Source: CAVVIH01 sp963748295
GTDB taxonomy: Bacteria > Acidobacteriota > Vicinamibacteria > Vicinamibacterales > 2-12-FULL-66-21
Direction: 5' to 3'
NCBI GenBank assembly: GCA_963748295.1
Contig: CAVVIH010000005.1
Span: forward strand, 310,001 to 374,000
Length of the DNA stretch: 64,000 nt
Program-made: the position numbers and the translations under genes
The notes under the pieces: generated by a model
Seen by the model: the letters and a program-made list of their open reading frames with translations, nothing else
Told to the model about the DNA's origin: nothing
Database searches by the model: none
Part shown: one piece after another, positions 49,558 to 58,336 of the stretch
Position numbering within the stretch: the stretch's first letter is position 1
Layout: every line of letters starts with the position of its first letter

Positions 49558-50811
49558 CTAGCGCGCCTGCAGTTCGGCAGGTGTGGCCCGCCGCAGGCGG
49601 ACCTTGTGGATGCGGCGCCGCTCCGCCTCGAGCACTTCGACGAACAGATCGTCCAGCTCGAACGTCTCGCCCACCGCTGGAACCCGGCCGACGCGCGTCA
49701 GCACGTATCCGCCGACGGTGTCGCTGCCCTGCGGATCGATCTCGACGCCGAGGCGCTCGCGGACTTCGTCGATGCTGACCTTGGCGCTGAACACCCAGGA
49801 GCCGTTCCCCTCTTCGACGACAGGCTCGCTCTCCACGTCGTACTCGTCGCGAATCTCGCCGACGATCTCCTCGAGCAGATCCTCGAGCGTCGCCAGGCCC
49901 GCGGTGCCGCCGTATTCGTCGACGACGATCGCAAGCTGGACCTGCTTGCGCTGGAATTCCTTCAGCAGCTCCGGAACGCGCTTGGTCTCGGGCACGAAGT
50001 GCATGGGCCGCATCAGGCCGGTGATCGGATGCGCGCTGCCCTCGGTGCCGGTCAGCGCGAGGACGTCCTTGACGACGACGATGCCGAGGATGTTGTCGAG
50101 GTTTTCCTGATACACCGGAATGCGCGAGTATTCCTGCTCCTTGAAGAGCGCGCGCAGTTCGTCGAGGGTGGCGTCCACCGGGATCGCCACGATGTCCGGC
50201 CGCGGCGTCATCACTTCGCGCACGAGGGTGTCGCCGAAGTCCACGATCGACTGCAGGAGCCGCCGCTCTTCGCGCTCGATCAGGCCTTGCTCCTCGCCCG
50301 CTTCGAGGTAGGCATGCGCGGCCTCACTCGGCTCCTCCTCCGCGGGCGACGCGTTGGCGGGGGCCGCGGTGCGCTCCGCGCGGTCCCGGACCAGGCGGGT
50401 CAGCGCGGTGGTCAGCGGCCGGAGGAACCTGATGCCGATCTCGAACGGCGGCAGGAGCACTTCGAGGACGCGCTCGGGGTCGCGCCGCACGATCAGGATC
50501 GGAAGCACGTGCTCGAATAGCAGAATGAACACCGCGATGAGCACGAGCAGCATGCCCACGCCCTTCCAGCCCGTGCCGCCGGTCAGCAGTGCGATGACCA
50601 CGGTGGCCAGCGAAAAGATCAGGCCGAGCAGCAGGCGTGCCGGAAGGAACAGCTGAATGGGATCGTCGAGGTAGAACGCGAGCCGATCGTTGCGTCGGCC
50701 GCCGCGCTCGGCCATCAGGCGGAGCGACAGCCGCATGAGAGAGCTGAACGCCGTCTCGATCGTGCCCACGTAGACCGCCGCCATCGCGAGCACGAGCAGA
50801 AGCGCTGTCAT
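49558..50811 (-). CDS. CorC/HlyC-family CBS-domain membrane protein
   Basis: 417 residues. An N-terminal DUF21/CNNM membrane domain (LVLAMAAVYVGTIETAFSSLMRLSL and two further helices) is followed by two CBS domains (VREVMTPRPDIVAIPVDATLDE, YQENLDNILGIVVVKDVL) and a C-terminal CorC domain (EYDVESEPVVEEGNGSWVFSA). Relatives take part in Mg2+ or Co2+ efflux or in membrane maintenance. The ATG overlaps the ybeY stop. Confidence 0.9.
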   Translation of the reverse strand: MTALLLVLAMAAVYVGTIETAFSSLMRLSLRLMAERGGRRNDRLAFYLDDPIQLFLPARLLLGLIFSLATVVIALLTGGTGWKGVGMLLVLIAVFILLFEHVLPILIVRRDPERVLEVLLPPFEIGIRFLRPLTTALTRLVRDRAERTAAPANASPAEEEPSEAAHAYLEAGEEQGLIEREERRLLQSIVDFGDTLVREVMTPRPDIVAIPVDATLDELRALFKEQEYSRIPVYQENLDNILGIVVVKDVLALTGTEGSAHPITGLMRPMHFVPETKRVPELLKEFQRKQVQLAIVVDEYGGTAGLATLEDLLEEIVGEIRDEYDVESEPVVEEGNGSWVFSAKVSIDEVRERLGVEIDPQGSDTVGGYVLTRVGRVPAVGETFELDDLFVEVLEAERRRIHKVRLRRATPAELQAR

Positions 50812-51302
50812 CGCGAGAGTGTCCTGCGCGGATTGACGCGGTGGGCGCGTTCGATCAGTCCGCCGCGCAAGCCACCCTTCCGGCGCAATCGAGCTTCCAC
50901 ACGCGCCATTCTGTCATCTTCGCCGTCGTGATCGTAGCCGAGCAGGTGGAGCAGGCCGTGGAGCGCAAGCACCCGCAGCTCCGTCTGCGCGGAATGGCCC
51001 GCCGCGAGAGCCTGGCGCCTGGCGACGCCGGTCGCGATGACGATGTCTCCCAGCGTCTCATGTGGCTTCCGCCTTGAGGCGGAAGCTACCGGGAACGACA
51101 GCACGTCGGTGGGGCGATCCGTGCGGCGATAGCGACGGTTCAGCGCACGCACCTGCGCATCGCCGGCAAGCGCGACCGCCACGTCGCCGCGCGCCCGGGC
51201 AGGCGCAATCGACTCGAGCCAGCGCCCCAGGCCGCCATCCCGCACGCGACGGCCCCGGCCGTCGGTGACGGACACGCGCAGGCGTTTACTGTCGGGATCC
51301 AC
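50808..51302 (-). CDS. ybeY: Endoribonuclease YbeY with an in-frame repeat insertion
   Basis: A metal-dependent rRNA maturation endonuclease of 164 residues. The zinc motif is HGLLHLLGYDHDGEDD. Just after RRTDRPTDVLSFP comes VASASRRKPHETLGDIVIA. The ASASRRKP part is encoded by a 9-bp hairpin (51065-51086) that looks like a dispersed palindrome, whereas other YbeY proteins go nearly straight from FP to the LGDIVI strand. The active site is intact, so the insert probably sits in a surface loop. It overlaps phoH upstream and corC downstream. Confidence 0.9.
   Translation of the reverse strand: MDPDSKRLRVSVTDGRGRRVRDGGLGRWLESIAPARARGDVAVALAGDAQVRALNRRYRRTDRPTDVLSFPVASASRRKPHETLGDIVIATGVARRQALAAGHSAQTELRVLALHGLLHLLGYDHDGEDDRMARVEARLRRKGGLRGGLIERAHRVNPRRTLSR
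51061..51090. repeat. Palindromic element inside ybeY
   Basis: GCTTCCGCC and GGCGGAAGC form a perfect 9-bp stem around TTGA, flanked by further partial complementarity (GTGG/CTACC). The length keeps the ybeY frame open. Confidence 0.7.
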
Positions 51303-52221
51303 CGTAGGACTCGTACACCTTGACGATCTGCTGAACGAGCTGATGCCGGACGACGTCCTTCTCGTCGAAGTGGATGAACGAAATCCCCTCGACGCCGCCG
51401 ACGACCTTCATCGCTTCCACCAGACCGGACGTTCGGCCCGTGGGCAGGTCGATCTGGGTCACGTCGCCGGTGATCACCGCCTTCGAGCCGAAGCCCAGGC
51501 GGGTCAGGAACATCTTCATCTGCTCTGACGTCGTGTTCTGCGCCTCGTCCAGGATCACGAAGGCATCGTTGAGCGTTCGTCCGCGCATGAAGGCAATCGG
51601 CGCCACTTCGATGGTGCCGCGCTCGATCAGCCGCTCCACGCGTTCGAGGTCCATCATGTCGTAGAGCGCGTCGTACAGCGGGCGCAGATAGGGATTGACC
51701 TTTTCCTGCAGATCGCCCGGCAGGAACCCGAGCTTCTCGCCCGCTTCGACCGCGGGGCGCGCGAGAATGATGCGGCTGATGCGCTTCGCCAGCAGGTACG
51801 ACACGGCCTGGGCCATCGCCAGGTAGGTCTTGCCGGTGCCCGCCGGACCAATGCCGAACACGATGTCGTGCTTGTCGATCGCGTCGAGATACCGGCGCTG
51901 GTTGACGCTCTTCGGCAGCACCTGCCGCTTGCCCGGCGTGCGCGCCGACCCGCGGAGGAAGTAGTCCGCGAGCTCGACGTTGTCATCCTGCACGACCAGC
52001 TGCGCCGCGGTCTTCACGTCGCCCTTGCCCAGGCGATAGCCGCCTTGCATCAGCGACACGAGACCGTCGAGGACCTTCTCGGCGCGAGAGACGTCGCCGG
52101 GGTCCCCTTCGACCACCAGCTCGTGGCCGTTGGTCCGGATTCGGACGTTGAACTGCGATTCGAGGTGCTTGAGATTCTCGTCGTAGCTGCCGAACAGGGA
52201 TTCGACCCCCTCGTCCGGCAC
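51286..52221 (-). CDS. ybeZ: PhoH-family ATPase (YbeZ-like)
   Basis: 311 residues from a GTG. An N-terminal KH-like segment (LESQFNVRIRTNGHELVVEGD) is followed by a P-loop ATPase with GPAGTGKTYLAMAQA and DEAQNTTSEQMKMFLTR (Walker B). The frame is open above the GTG and encodes PIPPATVVRKIA, usual in this family, with an AAGGAG site still further up, but no proper start codon is visible. The true N-terminus may be about 15 residues longer. PhoH/YbeZ works with YbeY on RNA, and the genes overlap. Confidence 0.9.
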   Translation of the reverse strand: MPDEGVESLFGSYDENLKHLESQFNVRIRTNGHELVVEGDPGDVSRAEKVLDGLVSLMQGGYRLGKGDVKTAAQLVVQDDNVELADYFLRGSARTPGKRQVLPKSVNQRRYLDAIDKHDIVFGIGPAGTGKTYLAMAQAVSYLLAKRISRIILARPAVEAGEKLGFLPGDLQEKVNPYLRPLYDALYDMMDLERVERLIERGTIEVAPIAFMRGRTLNDAFVILDEAQNTTSEQMKMFLTRLGFGSKAVITGDVTQIDLPTGRTSGLVEAMKVVGGVEGISFIHFDEKDVVRHQLVQQIVKVYESYGGSRQ

Positions 52222-52307
52222 CGCTATTTTGCGAACGACCGTTGCAGGAGGGATAGGCGCTAACTCCTTATAAACACACGAATTAGGCTCTATTCTACCA
52301 TACTTTC

Positions 52308-52341
52308 AGGAACCGGGGGCCGGGGACCAGGAGCCGGGAAG
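52308..52341. repeat. G/C-rich array with 7-nt period between aspS and phoH
   Basis: Five units such as AGGAACC, GGGGGCC, GGGGACC, AGGAGCC and GGGAAGG. It follows the aspS stop on the minus strand. Confidence 0.7.
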
Positions 52342-52344
52342 GTG

Positions 52345-54114
52345 TCACGGTTCAGTCCTGAGTTTCAACTCTTTCAACTGTTTGAGATCCACGGTGGACG
52401 GCGCGCCGGCCATGAGATCGACGGCCTGAGCCGTTTTCGGGAACGCGATGACGTCCCTGATCGAGCTCTCGCCGCAGAGGATCGCGATCGTGCGGTCGAG
52501 GCCGATGGCGATGCCGCCGTGCGGAGGCGTCCCGTATTCCAGCGCGTCGAGGAAGAAGCCGAATCGCAGCTTCGCCTCCTCATCCGAGATCTGCAGCAGT
52601 TTGAAGATCAGCTTCTGGAGCGCCTGGTCGTGGATCCGGATGCTGCCGCCGGCGATCTCGCTGCCGTTCAGCACGAGGTCGTAGGCGCGCGCCCGCGCGC
52701 GGCCGGGATCGGTCTCGAGCAGCGACGCGTCGCTCTCCATCGGCGACGTGAACGGATGGTGCATGAACTCGTAGCGCTGTTCGTCGGGGAGCCACTCGAA
52801 CATCGGGAAGTCGACGACCCAGAGAAACGCGAACGCGTTGGGATCGAGCAGGTTCTCCTTGCGGCCGAGATGAAGGCGGAGCTGCCCGAGCAGCTTCGAC
52901 GTCGAATCGTGCGGGCCGGCCGCCATCACGAGCAGATCCGCCGGACCCGCGGCCGCCGTCTCGAGCGCCCTGCGGATTGCGGCCTCGCCCGCCGCCTTCA
53001 ACGCCGGACTCTGCACCGTTCCTTCGGGCGCACGGGCCCACACGAGCCCCGACGCGCCGAGCTGCTTCGCCTGCTCGATCAGCTCGTCGAGCTCGCGGCG
53101 CGAGTAGCGCGCCGCGCCCGGCACGACGAACCCGCGCACCTCCCCGCCGGCCGCGATCGCGTTCCGGAACACCGAGAACTCGGAGCCGGCAAATGCGTCG
53201 GAGAGCGTGCGGATCTCCATGCCGAACCGCAGGTCGGGCTTGTCCGAGCCGTACTTCGACATCGCCTCGGCGTACGGCATGCGCAGGAACGGCGTCTTCA
53301 CCTCGCGGCCGATGAGCGCCATCAGCCGGACCATCAACGGCTCGATGATCGAGAACACCAGGTCTTCGGTCGCGAACGAGATCTCGAGATCGACCTGGGT
53401 GAACTCCGGCTGGCGATCGGCGCGGAGGTCCTCGTCGCGGAAGCACTTGACGATCTGGAAGTAGCGATCCATCCCGGCGATCATCAGGATCTGTTTGAAG
53501 ATCTGCGGCGACTGCGGCAGCGCGTAGAATTCGCCGGGATGCACGCGGCTCGGCACCAGGTAGTCGCGCGCCCCTTCGGGCGTCGACTTCGTCAGCATCG
53601 GCGTCTCGATCTCCAGGAACCCCTGACTGTCGAAATACCTCCGGATCTCCATCGTCGCGCGATGCCGCGTCGTGACGTTGTGCTGCATGCGGGCGCGGCG
53701 GAGATCGAGGTAGCGGTATTTCAGCCGGGTGTCCTCGGAGACCGGGGTGTCGTCGGCGATCGGGAACGGCGGCGTTTTCGCGTCGTTCAGCAGGCGGATC
53801 TCGGTGGCCGCGATCTCGATCTCGCCGGTTTTCATCTTCGGGTTGACGGTTTCCGGCGAACGGCGCTCCACGCGGCCGAGCGCCGCAATCACGAACTCGG
53901 GGCGCAGCCGCTGGACAGCCGCAACCAGCGCGTCATTGTCGCGCGCGACCACCTGCGTCATGCCGTGGCGATCGCGGATGTCGATGAACACGAGCGAGCC
54001 GAGGTCGCGGACGCGGTGCACCCAGCCGAGCAGCACGACGTCCTGGCCGACGCTCGACGCGTCGAGCGCGCCGCACGTGTGGGTCCTGGCGAGAGTTCCG
54101 AGCGATTGGTGCAT
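52345..54114 (-). CDS. aspS: Aspartyl-tRNA synthetase
   Basis: 589 residues, the bacterial long form. The N-terminal OB anticodon-binding domain (VVLLGWVHRVRDLGSLVFIDIRDR), class II motif 2 (FRDEDLRADRQPEFTQVD), the GAD insertion domain (SEFSVFRNAIAAGGEVRGF) and motif 3 (GIAIGLDRTIAIL) are all intact with no frame break. It follows hisS with a 6-nt gap. Whether it also charges tRNA-Asn cannot be decided without seeing asnS or gatCAB. Confidence 0.95.
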   Translation of the reverse strand: MHQSLGTLARTHTCGALDASSVGQDVVLLGWVHRVRDLGSLVFIDIRDRHGMTQVVARDNDALVAAVQRLRPEFVIAALGRVERRSPETVNPKMKTGEIEIAATEIRLLNDAKTPPFPIADDTPVSEDTRLKYRYLDLRRARMQHNVTTRHRATMEIRRYFDSQGFLEIETPMLTKSTPEGARDYLVPSRVHPGEFYALPQSPQIFKQILMIAGMDRYFQIVKCFRDEDLRADRQPEFTQVDLEISFATEDLVFSIIEPLMVRLMALIGREVKTPFLRMPYAEAMSKYGSDKPDLRFGMEIRTLSDAFAGSEFSVFRNAIAAGGEVRGFVVPGAARYSRRELDELIEQAKQLGASGLVWARAPEGTVQSPALKAAGEAAIRRALETAAAGPADLLVMAAGPHDSTSKLLGQLRLHLGRKENLLDPNAFAFLWVVDFPMFEWLPDEQRYEFMHHPFTSPMESDASLLETDPGRARARAYDLVLNGSEIAGGSIRIHDQALQKLIFKLLQISDEEAKLRFGFFLDALEYGTPPHGGIAIGLDRTIAILCGESSIRDVIAFPKTAQAVDLMAGAPSTVDLKQLKELKLRTEP

Positions 54115-54120
54115 GTGAAG

Positions 54121-55503
54121 TCAGACGTTCCGGGAAGTTGTACGCGTGGAGGACTCCGCGATGAATCGCGTCGCGTCGCTCCGCGCGACCGAGACCTGTT
54201 CGCCGGTCTCCAGGTTCTTGATCGTCACTTGCTGCCGCGCCCGTTCGTCCGCGCCCATGACCAGGACGAACCTGATGCCGCGGCTGGCGGCGTACTTGAA
54301 TTGCTTTCCGAGCTTGTCCGGCTCGGGGTACAGCTCGACCTGCAGCCCTGTCGAGCGCAGCGCCGCGGCCAGCTGCAGCATGTTCTCGACCGGCTCTCCC
54401 TCGAACAGCGTCACCATCGCATCGACGGCCGACGCCTGCAGTGCGGGCGGGAACATGTTGCGCTCGTTCATCACCACCAGGATCCGCTCGAGCCCGAGCG
54501 AGAAGCCGCACGCCGGGATGTTCTCGCCGAGGAACATGCCGATCAGACCGTCATAGCGGCCGCCGCCCCCGAGGCTGCCCGGGAGATCGTGCACCGCAAT
54601 TTCCATGATCGCGCCGGTGTAGTACGAGAGGCCGCGCGCGAGCGAGGGATCGAGGATCGCATGCGGCCTGGCGCTCGTCACCGCGCAGAGCCGCGTGATC
54701 TCGCGCAGCTCCTCAATCGCAGCCAGGCCCGCGGGATTCGACCCGACATGCCGTGCGACCGACGTCAACGCGAGGTCGTTGAACATCACCGGATCGCCGG
54801 TGCCGCGTTCGGCTCCTTGCGGTGCGAATGCCTCGAGGAGACGGCCGGCGCTCTCCGCCGAGATGCCGCGCTTCGCCATGTCTTCGGCGACGCCGGAGGG
54901 GCCAATCTTGTCCAGCTTGTCGAGCGAGATGAGCGCCTGGTCGTGCAGGTTTTCCTCGAGCCCGGCATTCTCCAGAATCCCCCGAAGCAGGCCGCGGTGA
55001 TTCAGGCGGAGGGAGAAATCGCTGAACCCGAGCCGTTGCAGCACGTCGCTCACCGCCGCGCACAGCTCGGCCTCGACGACCATCGATCGCGAGCCGATCG
55101 CATCGACGTCGCACTGGTAGAACTCCCGGAAGCGGCCGCGCGCCGGACGATCGGCGCGCCACACCGGCTGAATCTGATACCGCTTGAAGAACTTCGGCAG
55201 CTTGCCGCGGTGCTCGGCGACGACGCGCGCGAGCGGGACGGTGAGGTCGTAGCGCAGCGCGAGATCGGTTTCCCCGGACGCCTCGTGCTCGCCCCGACGC
55301 AGCACCTTGAAAATGAGCTTGTTGCCCTCCTCGCCGTACTTCCCCGTCAGCGTCTCGATGTTCTCGAGCGACGGCGTTTCGAGCGGCTCGAAGCCGTATC
55401 GCCGGTAGACATCCTTGACGATGTCGATGACGTAATCGCGGCGGCGCACGTCTTCGGGCAGGAAGTCGCGCATGCCGCGCGCTGGGCGGGTGTGCTCGGG
55501 CAT
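54121..55503 (-). CDS. hisS: Histidyl-tRNA synthetase
   Basis: 460 residues. Class II motif 1 lies around RDYVIDIVKDVYRRYGFEPLETP. Motif 2 is RPARGRFREFYQCDVDAIG. The histidine-specific block is ARGLSYYTGAIMEI, motif 3 is ACGFSLGLERILVVM, and the C-terminal anticodon domain ends the protein. Start MPEHTRPARGMRDFLPEDV. It heads the hisS-aspS-phoH-ybeY-corC-era run. Confidence 0.95.
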   Translation of the reverse strand: MPEHTRPARGMRDFLPEDVRRRDYVIDIVKDVYRRYGFEPLETPSLENIETLTGKYGEEGNKLIFKVLRRGEHEASGETDLALRYDLTVPLARVVAEHRGKLPKFFKRYQIQPVWRADRPARGRFREFYQCDVDAIGSRSMVVEAELCAAVSDVLQRLGFSDFSLRLNHRGLLRGILENAGLEENLHDQALISLDKLDKIGPSGVAEDMAKRGISAESAGRLLEAFAPQGAERGTGDPVMFNDLALTSVARHVGSNPAGLAAIEELREITRLCAVTSARPHAILDPSLARGLSYYTGAIMEIAVHDLPGSLGGGGRYDGLIGMFLGENIPACGFSLGLERILVVMNERNMFPPALQASAVDAMVTLFEGEPVENMLQLAAALRSTGLQVELYPEPDKLGKQFKYAASRGIRFVLVMGADERARQQVTIKNLETGEQVSVARSDATRFIAESSTRTTSRNV

Positions 55504-55555
55504 TACACGTATTGCACGGCGCGAGAGGAACTCGACATGGAGACCTTACATTATA

Positions 55556-55576
55556 GGGGACAGAGTGCCTGTCCCC
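55556..55576. repeat. REP-like palindrome
   Basis: GGGGACAG and CTGTCCCC pair over a 5-nt loop between hisS and the M20 peptidase gene. Palindromes of this type are known as REP elements spread by RAYT transposases; no RAYT gene is in the window. Confidence 0.65.
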
Positions 55577-55591
55577 TTAACGCACCAGTCC

Positions 55592-57223
55592 CTACTGCTT
55601 CACGGTCGGGTAGGTGATCCCCAGCTGTTCCAGGTACGTCTTGTACCGTGACGGATCGTAGTAGTACTTTTTCAACTCCGGCCGGAATCGCTCCATGACC
55701 GCTTTGTTCAGCTCGATCGCCGGCTTGTCGTCCGGCCGGATCAGCGGCTCGTACTTCATGGCCTTGGTCTGCACGGTGCGGAAGTAATCCCACGCCTGAT
55801 CCACCAGCGCCGGCTGCAGCAGCAGGTCGAGCATCGTCATCGCCTGGACCTTCGCGCCGGCGGTCGCGCCCTTGTGGGCGATTGGCGTCGCCATGGAGAT
55901 CGCGTTCGCCCAGTTGTGACCGGGCAACCCGGGGATGTTCGACGGGAAGCGCAGGGTGACCGTCGGCACGTTCCACGAAATGTCGCCGATGTCGTCGGAG
56001 CCGCCGCCGCGGTTGTCACGCACCGGCCCCTGAAGCTCGTCGCCCACCTTGGCCGTCAGCCCGTTCTGCTGCGGGTTGCCGAGCTCTTTCTGCAGCGCCT
56101 TGGCCAGCGTCTGGTCGGCCTCGCTCCATGCCGGCATGCCGGTTTTCTGGATGTTGGCCCACGTCACTTCCGCGACCGTCCGATTGAAGTGCTGCGGCCA
56201 CGCGCTGCCGAGCACGCGCGTCGACGCCAGCTCGGTGCCCGTCATCATCGCCGCGCCCTTTGCGATGTCGTCGCCGGTCTTCCAGAGCTCCTTGATGCGC
56301 GGATAGGTGGTGTGCCGGAAGTAGTACCAGACGGACGCCGTCCTCGGCACCACGTTCGGCTGATCGCCGCCGTTGGTGATGACGTAATGCGAACGGTGAT
56401 CGAGCGGCAGGTGCTCGCGCCGGTAGTTCCAGCCGATGTTCATCAGCTCCACCGCGTCGAGCGCGCTGCGGCCGCGCCACGGCGCGCCGGCGGAATGCGC
56501 GGTCTCGCCGCGGAAGGTGTACTCGACCGAGACCAGTCCCGTGCCGTCGCGATCGCCCCACGACACCGACAGGCTGTCGCTCACGTGCGTGAAGAGCGCG
56601 ATGTCGACGTCCTTGAAGAACCCCTCGCGGACGAAGTAGGCCTTGGTCCCGACCAGCTCCTCGGCGGTGCCCGGCCAGATGCGAATCGTGCCCGGGATCT
56701 TGTCCCGCTCCATGATCTTCTTCACCGCGATCGCGGCCGTGACGTTCACCGCCTGGCCCGAGTTGTGCCCCTCCCCGTGACCGGGCGCCCCCTCGATCAT
56801 CGGCGCGTGATACGCGACGCCGGGCTTCTGCGACGCCTGCGGGATGCCGTCGATGTCGGAGCCCAGCGCGATCACCGGCTTGCCCGAGCCCCACGTCGCC
56901 ATGAATGCGGTGGGAATACCGGCAATGCCCTCCTGCACGGTGAAGCCGTTCTTTTTCAGGATGTCGATCAGATAGCGATTGGTCTCGACTTCCTGAAAGC
57001 CGAGCTCGGCGAAGCTGAAGATCGAATCGACCATCTGCTGCGTGAAGTCCTTCATCGACTCCACGTCAGCCGCCGCTTCGTTTTTCAGCCGGTCGACCTT
57101 CGGGTCCGGCTTCACCCCGCTCGAACGTGAAGTCGACTGCGGAGCGCTGCCTCCCTGCGCGAGCGGAGTGGCGACCACTGCCACCGCAACCACCAGAACT
57201 GAGATCCATCGAGAACGGCCCAT
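55592..57223 (-). CDS. Secreted M20-family amidohydrolase (AbgB-like)
   Basis: 543 residues with a signal peptide (WISVLVVAVAVVATPLAQ). The M20 catalytic features include GSDIDGIP, GHGEGHNSGQAVN with the metal His/Asp pair, GTAEELVG and GETAHSAG, plus a dimerisation domain. The layout resembles AbgB (p-aminobenzoyl-glutamate hydrolase) more than dipeptidases. Export to the periplasm suggests scavenging of amide-linked amino acids. Start ATG 57223 with a GGAGG ribosome site; longer readings run into a 7-nt-period repeat and were rejected. Confidence 0.88.
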   Translation of the reverse strand: MGRSRWISVLVVAVAVVATPLAQGGSAPQSTSRSSGVKPDPKVDRLKNEAAADVESMKDFTQQMVDSIFSFAELGFQEVETNRYLIDILKKNGFTVQEGIAGIPTAFMATWGSGKPVIALGSDIDGIPQASQKPGVAYHAPMIEGAPGHGEGHNSGQAVNVTAAIAVKKIMERDKIPGTIRIWPGTAEELVGTKAYFVREGFFKDVDIALFTHVSDSLSVSWGDRDGTGLVSVEYTFRGETAHSAGAPWRGRSALDAVELMNIGWNYRREHLPLDHRSHYVITNGGDQPNVVPRTASVWYYFRHTTYPRIKELWKTGDDIAKGAAMMTGTELASTRVLGSAWPQHFNRTVAEVTWANIQKTGMPAWSEADQTLAKALQKELGNPQQNGLTAKVGDELQGPVRDNRGGGSDDIGDISWNVPTVTLRFPSNIPGLPGHNWANAISMATPIAHKGATAGAKVQAMTMLDLLLQPALVDQAWDYFRTVQTKAMKYEPLIRPDDKPAIELNKAVMERFRPELKKYYYDPSRYKTYLEQLGITYPTVKQ

Positions 57224-57248
57224 CAGGCAAACCTCCGCAGGGAGGATA

Positions 57249-57290
57249 CTCAAATCAACTCCCAAATCCCAACTCCCAAATCCCAAACGC
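57249..57290. repeat. A/T-richer array with 7-nt period (TCCCAAA units)
   Basis: About five units (TCCCAAA, TCCCAAC and variants) lie in the 89-nt divergent gap between the M20 peptidase gene and the first gene of the ATP-grasp region. It shares its 7-nt period, but not its sequence, with the other arrays. Confidence 0.75.
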
Positions 57291-57312
57291 TTGCAGGTAC
57301 GATGGGTCCGGA

Positions 57313-58242
57313 ATGGACCAGCAAGTCCACTCGGCGACGGACATCTGTCGACTGGCATTGACCGCGATGGAGATGCAACGCATCGACGCTGCTATCCGCA
57401 GACAGAGATGCGAACCCGCCGGGCTTCTCCGTTTGATTCGAGCGGTTTCGGAAGCGCCGGTGACGCACGAGCCGATCGCCCGATTGCGCGACGCGGCCGG
57501 ACCCGAGGACACCGAGAATGCGCGGCCCTTCGAGCGGTTCCTCCTGCTGACGGCCGCGATGGACACGCTTGCCCGCATTCGCCTCGTGCCGGTCAGTGAC
57601 GACGTGAAAGCGCTCATGTGCGATGAGTTCCGCTTCTACGCCTCGCATCCCGGAGAACACGCGCCCCGTTTCGAGATCGGCAGCGCGTCATTCACCGCAA
57701 TGTGCAAGACGGCCACGCTGCGGCGGTTTCCCGCCGGGCAATTCGACTGGGAGGTCGGCGGGATTCGGCGCTCCGATATCGCACACGTGTCACCAGCGCG
57801 CATCGTTCAGACCATCGCGTTCGCCGGGCTCCGCATGCGCGGCCTGAAGCCGGTCTTCTTCAGTCACCTGAACTGGCGCCGCGGCAATCGGTCGCTTCTC
57901 GAAACAGAAGCCAACCGTTCGTACTACCGTATGGCGCAGTCGATGCGGCTGCAGCCGGAGATCAGAGGTTTCGCGGCATGCTCCTGGTTCCGGTCGCCCG
58001 GCGTTCACCGCGTCAGCCCGAACCTCGCATGGTTGAGCCGCGTCTTCCTCGACAACGGCGGCTTCGTCGTCGAAGCGGGACCCGATTCAGCTGAGGGCGG
58101 GGTGCTGCACCGGAGCAAGACCCGCCGCGCGCTCTACGACGCCGGCAAGTTCAAGCCGACCAAGGGTCTCGTCATGTGGCCGCGGGACGCGATGATTGCC
58201 TGGGCCGACGCGCACGCCGAGTTCGGCCCGGGCGCGCGCTAG
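57313..58242 (+). CDS. Unrecognised 309-residue protein of the ATP-grasp/MurL-like region
   Basis: I do not recognise the family. The start is MDQQVHSATDICRLALTAME. The N-terminal third is helical. The rest is alpha/beta with well-spaced polar motifs: ATLRRFPAGQFDWEVGGI, MRGLKPVFFSHLNWRRGN, ANRSYYRMAQSM, then ACSWFRSPGVHRVSPNLAWLS and KGLVMWPRDAMIAWAD near the end. The many buried-looking Trp, Arg and His residues suggest an enzyme. It is 94 nt upstream of, and on the same strand as, an ATP-grasp gene, so a shared pathway is likely. No signal peptide or membrane helix. Confidence 0.65.
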   Translation: MDQQVHSATDICRLALTAMEMQRIDAAIRRQRCEPAGLLRLIRAVSEAPVTHEPIARLRDAAGPEDTENARPFERFLLLTAAMDTLARIRLVPVSDDVKALMCDEFRFYASHPGEHAPRFEIGSASFTAMCKTATLRRFPAGQFDWEVGGIRRSDIAHVSPARIVQTIAFAGLRMRGLKPVFFSHLNWRRGNRSLLETEANRSYYRMAQSMRLQPEIRGFAACSWFRSPGVHRVSPNLAWLSRVFLDNGGFVVEAGPDSAEGGVLHRSKTRRALYDAGKFKPTKGLVMWPRDAMIAWADAHAEFGPGAR

Positions 58243-58336
58243 AGTAGCCGGCGACGAGCCCACGCAAACACTGCCGGTGCGTGCGTGGGCGTGCGCTTCA
58301 GCGCGTTATGGTTTGAACGCTTTGAAGTTGTCCCAG

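Noticed and set aside
52342..55617. A 1091-codon open frame on the plus strand antisense to aspS and hisS
   Set aside because: It is rich in Arg, Asp, His and Leu with no motif, and the opposite strand carries two intact aminoacyl-tRNA synthetases; long antisense frames are expected at this G+C.
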